Source: Acidobacteriota bacterium
GTDB lineage: Bacteria; Acidobacteriota; Blastocatellia; Pyrinomonadales; Pyrinomonadaceae
Reading direction: 5' to 3'
Length of the DNA: 64,000 bases
Assembly (NCBI GenBank): GCA_020199835.1
Contig: JAIVJV010000004.1
Span: forward strand, 248,001-312,000
Of this stretch, positions 26,641-35,418 are shown in pieces. Each line of letters starts with the position of its first letter. Position 1 is the first letter of the stretch. Position numbers and translations under genes: made by a program. Below the pieces are notes generated by a model. That model worked only from the letters and a program-made list of their open reading frames with translations. It was not told the origin of the DNA and made no database searches.

Positions 26641-27870
26641 ATGACCGAACCAATTTCAGTCGTAGTTCTCAGCACGGGACTCGATAACTTCAAAGACATT
26701 CGCCGCGCACTTTCTGCGGAAGAACGCGTCAAGTTGTTGGCCGGCGGCAACGATGCCGAGCAGCTTTACGAAGAGATCGTTCGCCTGAAACCGAACGCCG
26801 CGATCATTGCGCTAGGTGCAAACGCGGATCAGGCCGTCAGGTTCATAGAACGTCTGAACGTTGAGTGTCCCGGCACCACGCTCATCTCCGCGGCGCAGAA
26901 CGCGTCGCCCGATATGATCATCGGTAGCTTGCGCGCCGGCGCGCGCGAGTTTCTGCGCATTCCGATCAGCGCCGAAGAGCTGCGCACTGTGCTCGATCGC
27001 GTCTCCGACTTTTCCAACAAGCAGATGGTTGAGGCGCCGAAGAAGCAGGGCCGCATGATCGCCGTGTTTTCGAGTAAGGGCGGTTGCGGCACTTCGTTTA
27101 TCGCTACCAACCTCGCCGCCGCGACGAACGCGAAGACCGTGCTGGTCGATCTCAACCTGCAAGCCGGCGATCTACCGCTGTTTCTGGGACTGGATCACAA
27201 GTATTCCATCGCCGACATGGTCGAGAAGCGCAGCCGCCTCGACGAATCGTTGATCGGCACGCTGGTTACACCGCACTCGAAACATCTATCCCTGCTCGCA
27301 GCGCCGCGCGAAGCCGACTCCGCTGACGAGATCGAACCGCAGCACGTGTTTGAAGTGCTGCAAAAATTGCGCGAGCACTACGATTACGTCGTGCTCGATC
27401 CGCAGCACACATTCGATTCGATCACTCTGGCGGCGCTGGACCAATCCGACGAGATCGTCCTGGTCCTGACGCTCGATATTCCCGCGATCCGCAGCACGCA
27501 ACGCGCGCTCGCAATCTTCGATCGGCTCGGATATCCGCGCAAGAAAGTGCGCATCGTGGTGAATCGCTGGAGCAAACAGATCGATCTCGACTTGCGGCAG
27601 GTGGAGAAATTCCTCGGCGAACCGTGCGTCGGGTTTGTGCCGAGCGACTACCAGACCGCGGTCAGTTCAATCAACCTCGGCACGCCGTTGGTCCAGGCTG
27701 AGCCGAGTTCGAAGATCGCACTCGAAATCCGGCGTATCGCTCAGGAAATCTCGCTTGGTGTCGTACCGCTTAGTGAAGCAAAGCCGCGTCGCGCTTTCTG
27801 GAACTCGTTCCTGAAAAAGCAGCCGGCGCAGGCCCAATTCAATCTTGAAACCTCAATGGAAAAGGTCTAG
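26641..27870 (+). CDS. cpaE: Tad pilus localisation ATPase CpaE/TadZ
   Basis: A 409-residue protein. Residues 1-120 are receiver-like (VVVLSTGLDNFKDIR ... ISAAQNASPDMIIGSLRAGAREFL) without a clear phosphoacceptor, then a MinD/ParA-like ATPase. The deviant Walker A FSSKGGCGTSFIATNLA lacks the usual final Lys, as is common in TadZ/CpaE. VLVDLNLQAGDLPLF and YVVLDPQHTFDS are the following motifs. The family places the pilus machine at a cell pole. Confidence 0.9.
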   Translation: MTEPISVVVLSTGLDNFKDIRRALSAEERVKLLAGGNDAEQLYEEIVRLKPNAAIIALGANADQAVRFIERLNVECPGTTLISAAQNASPDMIIGSLRAGAREFLRIPISAEELRTVLDRVSDFSNKQMVEAPKKQGRMIAVFSSKGGCGTSFIATNLAAATNAKTVLVDLNLQAGDLPLFLGLDHKYSIADMVEKRSRLDESLIGTLVTPHSKHLSLLAAPREADSADEIEPQHVFEVLQKLREHYDYVVLDPQHTFDSITLAALDQSDEIVLVLTLDIPAIRSTQRALAIFDRLGYPRKKVRIVVNRWSKQIDLDLRQVEKFLGEPCVGFVPSDYQTAVSSINLGTPLVQAEPSSKIALEIRRIAQEISLGVVPLSEAKPRRAFWNSFLKKQPAQAQFNLETSMEKV

Positions 27871-27900
27871 GACGCGGCTGTCCGCTCCTGAAACAAAATC

Positions 27901-29232
27901 ATGGCCCTACGCGAAAGATTAATCGGTAACACAGGTACTCCTGGCGGCGGTGGTTCTGACGGCACCGGCCAACACTCCTTCCAGGAGATGAAGGCGCGTT
28001 TGCACCGGACGCTGATCAACCGGATGGACTTGACCAAGCTGTCGACGCTTACGCCGGAACAGGTCCACGCGGAAGTTTCGCGCCTCGCGGAGAGCGTGCT
28101 GGCCCAGGAAGCCGTGCCGCTTTCAGTGTCTGAACGCGAGCGACTCGTCAATGACGTTCAGCACGAACTCTTTGGTCTTGGACCACTCGAGCCGCTTCTC
28201 AAAGATCCGACAGTCTCTGACATCCTCGTCAACTCGCACGACACGATTTACATCGAGCGCCGCGGCAAGATCGAGCCGACCAATATTCGCTTTAAAGATG
28301 ACGACCACCTGATGCGCGTAATCGAGCGCATCGTGTCGTCAGTCGGTCGGCGCATCGATGAATCGTCGCCGATGGTCGACGCGCGTCTGCAGGACGGTTC
28401 GCGCGTCAACGCGATCATTCCGCCGTTGTCGATTGATGGCCCGGTGCTTTCGATTCGACGTTTCGGCGCCGATCCGCTGAAGATGGCCGCCCTCGTCGAG
28501 AAGAACGCGTTGACGAAAGACATCGCGGACATGCTGCAAATGGTCGTGCATGCGCGATTGAACATCCTGATTTCGGGTGGAACCGGCGCCGGTAAGACGA
28601 CGCTGCTCAACGCTCTCTCCGCATTCATTCCGGAGAATGAACGTATCGTCACCATTGAAGACTCGGCGGAATTGCAACTTCAGCAGCCGCACGTCGTCAG
28701 GCTCGAAACCCGTCCACCAAACATTGAAGGCAAAGGCGAGGTCACGCAGCGAGATCTCGTGCGCAACGCACTGCGTATGCGACCCGATCGCATCGTGATC
28801 GGCGAGGTCCGTGGCGGCGAAGCGATCGACATGCTTCAGGCCATGAACACGGGCCACGATGGTTCGCTTACGACGGTCCACGCCAACACTCCGCGCGACG
28901 CGCTGGCCCGTCTCGAAACAATGATCCAGATGACGGGCATGCGTTTGTCAGATCGCGCGATGCGCCAACAGGTCGCGGCGGCGTTGAACCTCGTGGTCCA
29001 GGTCGCGCGTATGTCCGACGGTTCGCGCCGTGTCACGTCGATTTCGGAAATCACCGGCATGGAAGGCGAGACGATCACCATGCAGGAAATCTTTATGTAC
29101 GAGCGGACCGGTGTGGACCAGCAGGGACAAGTGCTGGGTCGGTTCCGTCCGACGGGAATCCGCCCACGTTTTGCCGAACGGTTGAAGACTTGCGGTTTGC
29201 AGCTGCCCCGCGTCTTCTTCGAGGAGATGTAA
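27901..29232 (+). CDS. cpaF: Tad pilus assembly/secretion ATPase CpaF (TadA)
   Basis: A 443-residue type II/IV secretion ATPase. Walker A is [14 protein letters not shown], the Asp box is [11 protein letters not shown], Walker B is [12 protein letters not shown], and the His box is [12 protein letters not shown]. It is a hexameric motor that drives Flp polymerisation and, in some systems, retraction. It lies 30 bp after cpaE and 6 bp before tadB, consistent with a single transcript. Confidence 0.95.
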   Translation: MALRERLIGNTGTPGGGGSDGTGQHSFQEMKARLHRTLINRMDLTKLSTLTPEQVHAEVSRLAESVLAQEAVPLSVSERERLVNDVQHELFGLGPLEPLLKDPTVSDILVNSHDTIYIERRGKIEPTNIRFKDDDHLMRVIERIVSSVGRRIDESSPMVDARLQDGSRVNAIIPPLSIDGPVLSIRRFGADPLKMAALVEKNALTKDIADMLQMVVHARLNILISGGTGAGKTTLLNALSAFIPENERIVTIEDSAELQLQQPHVVRLETRPPNIEGKGEVTQRDLVRNALRMRPDRIVIGEVRGGEAIDMLQAMNTGHDGSLTTVHANTPRDALARLETMIQMTGMRLSDRAMRQQVAAALNLVVQVARMSDGSRRVTSISEITGMEGETITMQEIFMYERTGVDQQGQVLGRFRPTGIRPRFAERLKTCGLQLPRVFFEEM

Positions 29233-29238
29233 TCCACC

Positions 29239-30204
29239 ATGTTGATCTCGTTTTTCGTATTCATATTCGCGCTGTTCCTGGTGCTGGGGGCTTACCTGCT
29301 GGCCACGCACGGAACCGAAAAGAAGCGCGCGAAACTGCAAAAGCGGCTGAACGATGCGCTGCTTCATTCCGCACAGGCGGAAGATATCGACGTGGTGCTC
29401 GCTCGCAACGAGTTGATGAGCGAAATCCCGTGGATCAACCGCACGCTCATCAATCTCCAGGCAGCGTTGCAGTTGAAGCGGATGCTGGACCAGGCGGACC
29501 TGCACATCACGCCTTCGCGCCTGCTGATGTTCGCGTTCATGGCCGGCATGTTGGGCGCACTGGCCGCGTCGGTGCTGACCGTTTTCATTCCGTTGATGAT
29601 TTTGGCGGGCTTGGTCTGTGCGTCGTTGCCGCTCGTACACGTCTGGTGGAAGCGTAAAAAGCGGTTCGACTCGTTTATCGAACAGCTTCCGGATGCGCTC
29701 GATTTGATCAGCCGTGCTTTGAGTGCGGGACACGCGTTTTCCGAAGCGCTGCACATGGTCTCGCATGAAATGCCTGAGCCGATCGCGACCGAGTTTCGCA
29801 AAGCATACGAAGAACAGAACCTTGGTTTGTCGTTGAAACTCGCGCTCGAAAACCTGACGCAGCGCATGCCGGTTCTCGATCTCAAGATGTGCGTGACGGC
29901 TGTGCTCATTCAACGCGAAACGGGCGGTAACCTCGCTGAAATTCTGGAGAAGGTGGCGTACACGATTCGTGAGCGATTCCGGATCATGGGCGACTTGAAA
30001 ACGTTGACGACGAGCTCGCGCATGTCTGCGTGGTTGTTGTGTGGACTGCCGATCTTTGTGGCGCTGGCAATTACGGTAATGAATCCGGATTACATGAGCG
30101 TGTTATGGAAAGACCCGCGTGGTCATTACCTGATCGCCGCCGCCCTGTTCCTGCAGATCACGGGTATGTTGATTGTGCGAAAGATTTTGAAGATCAAGAT
30201 TTAG
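29239..30204 (+). CDS. tadB: Tad pilus inner-membrane platform protein TadB
   Basis: A 321-residue GspF/TadB-type protein with an N-terminal membrane segment, a second pair of hydrophobic segments (about 95-130), a cytoplasmic domain starting [22 protein letters not shown], and two C-terminal segments. The DALDLI-x4-SAGHAF motif is diagnostic. It works with TadC as the platform that couples the ATPase to pilin insertion. Confidence 0.93.
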   Translation: MLISFFVFIFALFLVLGAYLLATHGTEKKRAKLQKRLNDALLHSAQAEDIDVVLARNELMSEIPWINRTLINLQAALQLKRMLDQADLHITPSRLLMFAFMAGMLGALAASVLTVFIPLMILAGLVCASLPLVHVWWKRKKRFDSFIEQLPDALDLISRALSAGHAFSEALHMVSHEMPEPIATEFRKAYEEQNLGLSLKLALENLTQRMPVLDLKMCVTAVLIQRETGGNLAEILEKVAYTIRERFRIMGDLKTLTTSSRMSAWLLCGLPIFVALAITVMNPDYMSVLWKDPRGHYLIAAALFLQITGMLIVRKILKIKI

Positions 30205-30229
30205 CCAGCTAAAGGGGAAAAGCCCAGCA

Positions 30230-31174
30230 ATGATAATAATCATCGCCATCTCTACTTTCGTCTGTATCTCGCTCGCGCTGCTGGGAATTTACTGGCTGGT
30301 CTACAAGCCGCAGAGCGCCGCCACTGAGCGACTGCGCCATCTGGGAGTGAAAGACGGCAGTGGTCCCGACGCTTCCAACGTCCAGTCAGTGGTCCTGCCT
30401 GATGAAAGTCCGGCGGCGGACTTCGCGCAACGCCTGACGAAACCGTTGAACAAATTGGTGCCGGTGTCGGCGACGGAAGCGAAAAAACTTCAGAAGCAAT
30501 TAATGCACGCGGGCTTTCGTTCAGCAGAAGCCCCGATGATCTATCGCGGGATTCACCTGGCTTCAATGGCCAGCTTTCCGCTGCTGGTCGCGCTGGTTTG
30601 CGCGATCATGGCGTATCCGCTTCAGAACGCGCTGATTTATATCATTCTGGCTTTCGTCGCCGGCTTCTTCCTGCCGCGTTACATGCTGGGACGAATCACG
30701 CGTAGTCGTCAACGCGACCTGCGCTGGGGCCTGGCCGACGCACTCGACCTGATGGTTATTTCTGTTGAGGCAGGTTTGGGCTTGAACGCGGCGATGATGA
30801 AAGTCGCGAGTGAGATGAAAGACGTGCATCACGCGATCGCTGTCGAATTTGAACTCGCCAATCTCGAGATTCGAGTCGGCCGCGAACGTGATGAAGCACT
30901 GCGCAATCTGGCAGAGCGAACGGGTATTGACGATATGCGCAGTCTCGTCGCGATGCTGATTCAGACCGACAAGTTTGGTACGTCGATAGCCAAAGGCTTG
31001 CGCATATTCTCAGATGGGCTGCGCACGAAACGCCGCCAGCGAGCTGAACAGGAAGCACAGAAAGCGGCCGTCAAACTATTGTTGCCGCTCGCCTTATTTC
31101 TGTTCCCGACGCTTTTTATCGCGATCCTTGGACCTGCAGCCCTTAACCTCATGGACACTCTCGGCAAAACCTAG
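30230..31174 (+). CDS. tadC: Tad pilus inner-membrane platform protein TadC
   Basis: A 314-residue TadC paralogue of TadB with the same arrangement of membrane segments. LADALDLMVISVEAGLGLNAAM is the diagnostic motif and the end LLLPLALFLFPTLFIAILGPA is the last helix. It is preceded by an AAGGGG site and separated from tadB by 25 bp. Confidence 0.93.
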   Translation: MIIIIAISTFVCISLALLGIYWLVYKPQSAATERLRHLGVKDGSGPDASNVQSVVLPDESPAADFAQRLTKPLNKLVPVSATEAKKLQKQLMHAGFRSAEAPMIYRGIHLASMASFPLLVALVCAIMAYPLQNALIYIILAFVAGFFLPRYMLGRITRSRQRDLRWGLADALDLMVISVEAGLGLNAAMMKVASEMKDVHHAIAVEFELANLEIRVGRERDEALRNLAERTGIDDMRSLVAMLIQTDKFGTSIAKGLRIFSDGLRTKRRQRAEQEAQKAAVKLLLPLALFLFPTLFIAILGPAALNLMDTLGKT

Positions 31175-31188
31175 AGGAGTTGGACCAA

Positions 31189-32160
31189 ATGAAGAAACGC
31201 AGAATCATTGCTGTCTTTATCGCTTTTGTACTAACCATCGCGGTCACCGCGATGTGGAGCGCCGCGACCGTCGAACGCGAAGGCGACGCGGACGCGATCG
31301 TGCTTGACGATTCGGGTTCAGAGGCCGGCGCAACGCAGCCGAAGAAGGGTGGCAACAAGGTAGTTAAAGTCATCACCGCTCCGTTCAAAGCATTCGGCCG
31401 GCTGTTTGGCGGCGGCAACAAGGAAAACAAGATCGAGCGGATGACGGAGAAGGATGCGGAAAAATTTGACTCCGTCGGTGTGACCAAGATCAACGACGCC
31501 CGTAACCAGAATGAAAAGCAACTGAGCACCAGTGGCAACGCGCGCGATCATTTCGAATCCGGTCGCGAGTTCCTGCTGGAAGGACGTTACAACGAAGCGA
31601 TCTCTGAGCTTTCGCTCGCGGCTTCACTCGATCCGAAGCTGACCGAAGCGCACAACCTGCTTGGCGTCGCTTACGGTAAGAAGGGCTTTGGCGAACACGC
31701 GAAGGAATCGTTTGAGCGTGCTGTCAAACTCCAGGAAGATGCTGACTCGCTCAATAATCTCGGCTTCTCGCTTTATCAAAATGGTAACTACCGCGCGGCT
31801 GTTGATCGCCTGAAGCGCGCCGCGAAGCTCGCGCCAACCGATGAACGCATTCTCAACAACCTCGGTCTCGCGTACTGCCGTCTCGGAAAGATCGACGAAG
31901 CGTACAAAGCGTTCGCGCGTGCGACTGGTCCATTAACGGGAAACCTGAACACCGCGAAAATGCTCGAGCGTTTTGGTCGTGACGACGACGCGATTCGTTA
32001 CTACGAAGCAGCGCGTACCATCGATCCGATGAACACGTTCGCTCTGCGACGTCTTGCTGATCTTTACCAGCGTCTTGGCCGCGCGGTGGAAGCCGATTCA
32101 ACTCGCGCCGCACTCGCGCTGGCGCAGAACAACAGCGGTGCTGTCACCGGCGGTAAATAG
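31189..32160 (+). CDS. TadD-like TPR protein of the pilus locus
   Basis: About 323 residues, starting at the ATG with GAGGAG 10 bp upstream. It has an N-terminal membrane segment (IIAVFIAFVLTIAVTAMWSA), a charged stretch of about 100 residues, and five TPR units (for example YNEAISELSLAASLDPKLTEAHN). TadD lipoproteins in other Tad loci also carry TPRs and aid secretin assembly; this one lacks a lipobox, so it is anchored by its N-terminal helix. Location directly after tadC supports the role. Confidence 0.85.
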   Translation: MKKRRIIAVFIAFVLTIAVTAMWSAATVEREGDADAIVLDDSGSEAGATQPKKGGNKVVKVITAPFKAFGRLFGGGNKENKIERMTEKDAEKFDSVGVTKINDARNQNEKQLSTSGNARDHFESGREFLLEGRYNEAISELSLAASLDPKLTEAHNLLGVAYGKKGFGEHAKESFERAVKLQEDADSLNNLGFSLYQNGNYRAAVDRLKRAAKLAPTDERILNNLGLAYCRLGKIDEAYKAFARATGPLTGNLNTAKMLERFGRDDDAIRYYEAARTIDPMNTFALRRLADLYQRLGRAVEADSTRAALALAQNNSGAVTGGK

Positions 32161-32185
32161 GACCACTAACGAAAGAGAACCGAAC

Positions 32186-33532
32186 ATGTCCCACACCACC
32201 ATCCTGTCCCGCGCGGAAATCGAGAGCATGGGACCGCCGCTGCCGGAGGAGTTGCCCGACACTGGCATCTCCGAGCAGTTTCTGTGCGACCTGGCGCTGA
32301 AGCACGTGGCCATGCTGCCCGAGCCGACGACCGACGCGGTCGCCGACCGGATCAACCTGCCGCGCACGCTAACGGAAGATCTGCTGCAAAACCTGTATCG
32401 CGAGAAGCTGATCGAGGTGAAGAAGCAGTCGGCGATTGGTTCGACGCGCTATGCGATGCTGGACCATGGTTGGGATCGTCTCACGCGCTTATTGTCGATT
32501 TCCGGTTACGTTGGACCGGCGCCGGTTTCGCTGCGCGACTACTCGCACATGATGAAATTGCAGTCGATTCCGTCCAACACGGCGTCGATGGAGACGGTGC
32601 GCCAGGCGTTTCACGATCTCGTGTTACCGGATTCGCTGTTGCAAACACTGGGCTGCGTGATCAACTCGCGTCGTTCGCTGTTTCTGACGGGCCTGCCGGG
32701 AACCGGAAAAACCGCGGTTGCGGAACGGATCAACGGCGCGCTCGCAGGCGGGATCTGGATTCCGTACGCGGTCGAGATCGACGGACAGATCATTCGCGTG
32801 TTCGACGGGCACTGTCACGAGGCGATGCCGGCCGACGAAACGCCGACTGAATTTGATCGGCGTTGGGTGTTGATTCATCGTCCACTCGTCGTGGTCGGTG
32901 GTGAATTGACTCTCGAGAACGCCGACCTGACGTGGAGTGAAGCGGCAAAGTTTTACGAAGCGCCGTTTCAGATGAAATCAAACGGCGGCACGCTCGTGAT
33001 CGACGACTTCGGCCGCCAGCGCGTAGCGCCGCAGGATCTTTTGAACCGCTGGATCGTTCCACTCGAACGGCGCGTCGACTATCTCGCGCTGCACACCGGA
33101 AAGAAGATCGAAGTTCCGTTTGAACAGCTCGTCGTGTTCTCGACGAACCTCGAAGAGAAGGATCTTGCCGACCAGGCTTTCCTGCGCCGCATGGGTTATC
33201 GCGCGCGCGTGGAACCGCCGACCGCTGATGCTTATTCGATGATCTTCAAGGCGCAGGCACAGCGACGAAACATGGTCGTCGAACAGCCGGTGTTAGATCA
33301 CATCCTGACGAAATATCGTGCGGAACGCCGGCAGATGAAAGGCTGCGAACCGCGTGACCTGTTGGATCGCGCCACGGATATTTGTTTGTTTGAAAAGCAC
33401 GGTCTCAAGTTAACGCCCCAGATTGTAGATGTCGCCTGGCGTAACTACTTCGGCACCTCGCATTCGTTCGCTCCTGCCCAAACACAGGAAACGATGTCGG
33501 AACGTACGCCGGCAGATCCGTTGGAGCTGTAG
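32186..33532 (+). CDS. AAA+ ATPase linked to the Tad locus
   Basis: About 448 residues starting at MSHTTILS, the first ATG after the TPR gene. An N-terminal region of about 150 residues, possibly winged-helix-like (LALKHVAMLPEPTTDAVADRINL), precedes an AAA+ domain with Walker A GLPGTGKTAVAE and Walker B TLVIDDFGRQ. The same strand order and 25-bp spacing put it in the pilus operon. AAA+ proteins of this kind occur next to Tad genes in several phyla, but no role is established; it could be a remodeller of pilus components. Confidence 0.8.
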   Translation: MSHTTILSRAEIESMGPPLPEELPDTGISEQFLCDLALKHVAMLPEPTTDAVADRINLPRTLTEDLLQNLYREKLIEVKKQSAIGSTRYAMLDHGWDRLTRLLSISGYVGPAPVSLRDYSHMMKLQSIPSNTASMETVRQAFHDLVLPDSLLQTLGCVINSRRSLFLTGLPGTGKTAVAERINGALAGGIWIPYAVEIDGQIIRVFDGHCHEAMPADETPTEFDRRWVLIHRPLVVVGGELTLENADLTWSEAAKFYEAPFQMKSNGGTLVIDDFGRQRVAPQDLLNRWIVPLERRVDYLALHTGKKIEVPFEQLVVFSTNLEEKDLADQAFLRRMGYRARVEPPTADAYSMIFKAQAQRRNMVVEQPVLDHILTKYRAERRQMKGCEPRDLLDRATDICLFEKHGLKLTPQIVDVAWRNYFGTSHSFAPAQTQETMSERTPADPLEL

Positions 33533-33539
33533 GTGGACC

Positions 33540-34463
33540 ATGATTCGAATAACACTGACGTGTCTAATTGTATTGATCTGTGTGAGCTCTGCCTTCGCAC
33601 AGACGCAGGTGCGACTAAAACTCGCTGATGGTTCTTACCTGACCGTCGATGACGCCTGGGATTCGCCGCAGGGCGTGTGGTATCGCCGCGGCGGACTCAA
33701 CAACATCCTTCCTAAAGATCGCGTAAAGAAGATCGAACGCATCGAAACGCAAACCGCGGCGCCAGCGGCGCCAGCCGCGAAACCCACAACTGAGGACGAT
33801 CACTTTGACGCGTCAGACGTGGTGGCCCAGGCGCCACCGGCAAACAAAGGCGTCTACGACAGTCCTACCTGGATTTATCTCAAAGGCGGCGCGCGAGTCG
33901 AAGCGGACAGCGCGACCGAGTCGCCGGCGGGCGTCTGGTACAACCGTAGCGGCATGTCGATCTTCATCGATCGCAGCCGTATCGATCGCATCGAGCTCGA
34001 AGGCGCAGTCGCCAGCACGGGAAAGAAAGCGCAAGGCTGGAGCACCGGCCGGCCCGGTCTTGACGCACTGATTCGTCAGAACGGAAACAGGTACAACGTC
34101 GATCCTTATTTGATCTTTCTCGTGATGGAACAGGAATCACACTTCAACACGCACGCTGTTTCACCAAAAGGCGCGCGCGGGTTGATGCAGTTGATGCCGG
34201 GCACCGCCGCACGTTTCGGCGTGCGCCGGTCACATGATCCCGCGCAAAACATTTCGGGCGGAACGCGTTACTTGCGCGAGCTGCTGAACCGGTTCAATAA
34301 CCGCGTGGATCTTGTGCTTGCGAGTTACAACGCGGGCGAAGGTGCGGTGGCAAAGTTCGGTAATCGCGTGCCGCCGTATCGCGAGACGCGTAACTACGTG
34401 AAGAAGATAAGTTATCGCTATAAACGCACCACCGCGAGAACGAAGAGACCGGCAAATTTGTAA
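33540..34463 (+). CDS. secreted lytic transglycosylase (SLT domain) with duplicated N-terminal module
   Basis: A 307-residue protein with AGGTGG just upstream of its ATG. A signal peptide ends at AFAQ. Residues about 24-68 and 111-154 are similar to each other (LADGSYLTVDDAWDSPQGVWYRR against KGGARVEADSATESPAGVWYNR), so the N-terminal half is an internal duplication. The C-terminal half is an SLT goose-lysozyme-like domain with catalytic Glu199 in MEQESHF, GARGLMQLMPGTA and LASYNAGEGAV. It would open the peptidoglycan for the pilus. It overlaps no gene; the next starts 2 bp after its stop. Confidence 0.88.
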   Translation: MIRITLTCLIVLICVSSAFAQTQVRLKLADGSYLTVDDAWDSPQGVWYRRGGLNNILPKDRVKKIERIETQTAAPAAPAAKPTTEDDHFDASDVVAQAPPANKGVYDSPTWIYLKGGARVEADSATESPAGVWYNRSGMSIFIDRSRIDRIELEGAVASTGKKAQGWSTGRPGLDALIRQNGNRYNVDPYLIFLVMEQESHFNTHAVSPKGARGLMQLMPGTAARFGVRRSHDPAQNISGGTRYLRELLNRFNNRVDLVLASYNAGEGAVAKFGNRVPPYRETRNYVKKISYRYKRTTARTKRPANL

Positions 34464-34464
34464 A

Positions 34465-35193
34465 ATGAAGAAACCACTGCTCTCACTGTTGCTCGGCGTT
34501 TCGGTCCTGGCGCTCTCTGCGCACGCACAACAGTCGAGTGAGGCCCCGCTCAACAATGCGTCGGTCGTGAAGCTCGTCAAAGCAGGTTTCAAAGAAAAGA
34601 CGATCCTCGCGATCATTGCGAACAAACCCGCCATCTTCAATCTCAGTCCGGATCAACTGCTTCAACTCAAACGCGAGGGCGTAAGCGAAAAAATCATCCT
34701 CGCGATGTTGTCCTCGCAGGATGCTACGCTCATCATCAACGACGACGAGGAATGGGCGTCTGACGAAGACTTCTTTAAAGGACTGAAGCGACCAAACCAC
34801 GGCAGCGGCGGTGACAACTCGAGCGACGGTACGACTCTTTTCGGATCGGGCGGGAGTTCGCAATCGCAAACGCAGTCGAATGGTGGCCGGGAAGGAAACC
34901 AACAGGAAAACCAATCCACCGGTTCCGTTACCGTTCGCATTGTAAAACCGCCTGTCGAAGCAGGCGGCAGTGCGACTCCAAAACTCGAAAAGACTCCGTC
35001 CCTGAATAACGAAGGCATCGTCCAACTCGTCGAAGCCGGCTTTTCCGAAGGCACGATCATCAAACGCATCGAAGAGTCGCCGGTCGAGTTTGACCTCTCA
35101 CCCGCAAAGCTCAACGACCTTCAGAAACGCCGCGTTACGGAGCCCATCATTGCCGCGATGACCGCCGCTATGGGCGCCAACCCAAAGCCCTAA
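34465..35193 (+). CDS. secreted protein with two copies of a small helical domain
   Basis: A 242-residue protein with a signal peptide (to about AHAQQ). A module of about 55 residues occurs twice: NNASVVKLVKAGFKEKTILAII near the N-terminus and NNEGIVQLVEAGFSEGTIIKRI near the C-terminus, each followed by FNLSPDQLLQL/FDLSPAKLNDL and a V-EKIILAM/V-EPIIAAM end. A Ser/Gly/Gln-rich linker of about 90 residues joins them. The module looks like a small helical binding domain found in secreted proteins of this phylum; function is unknown. It is the last gene of the locus. The 225-bp gap after it shows nothing clear. Confidence 0.78.
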   Translation: MKKPLLSLLLGVSVLALSAHAQQSSEAPLNNASVVKLVKAGFKEKTILAIIANKPAIFNLSPDQLLQLKREGVSEKIILAMLSSQDATLIINDDEEWASDEDFFKGLKRPNHGSGGDNSSDGTTLFGSGGSSQSQTQSNGGREGNQQENQSTGSVTVRIVKPPVEAGGSATPKLEKTPSLNNEGIVQLVEAGFSEGTIIKRIEESPVEFDLSPAKLNDLQKRRVTEPIIAAMTAAMGANPKP

Positions 35194-35418
35194 AAACCCC
35201 TCCGTATCCGTAGCTAAACGACACACGTTAGCGCGATTGTATCAACACGGCGCGACTGGTCACGGCCGTGTCAAAACCTAAGTGTAGAAATAGTTGAACT
35301 TACCTGTTACTGGCTCGACGGCACAGTCATTGCCGATAGGGACGCGGTTTTAGCGAGGCTGTAATCTGCCCGCGACGCGCAATATTGAAATTAGCTGAGG
35401 AGACGAGACGGAAAAACG

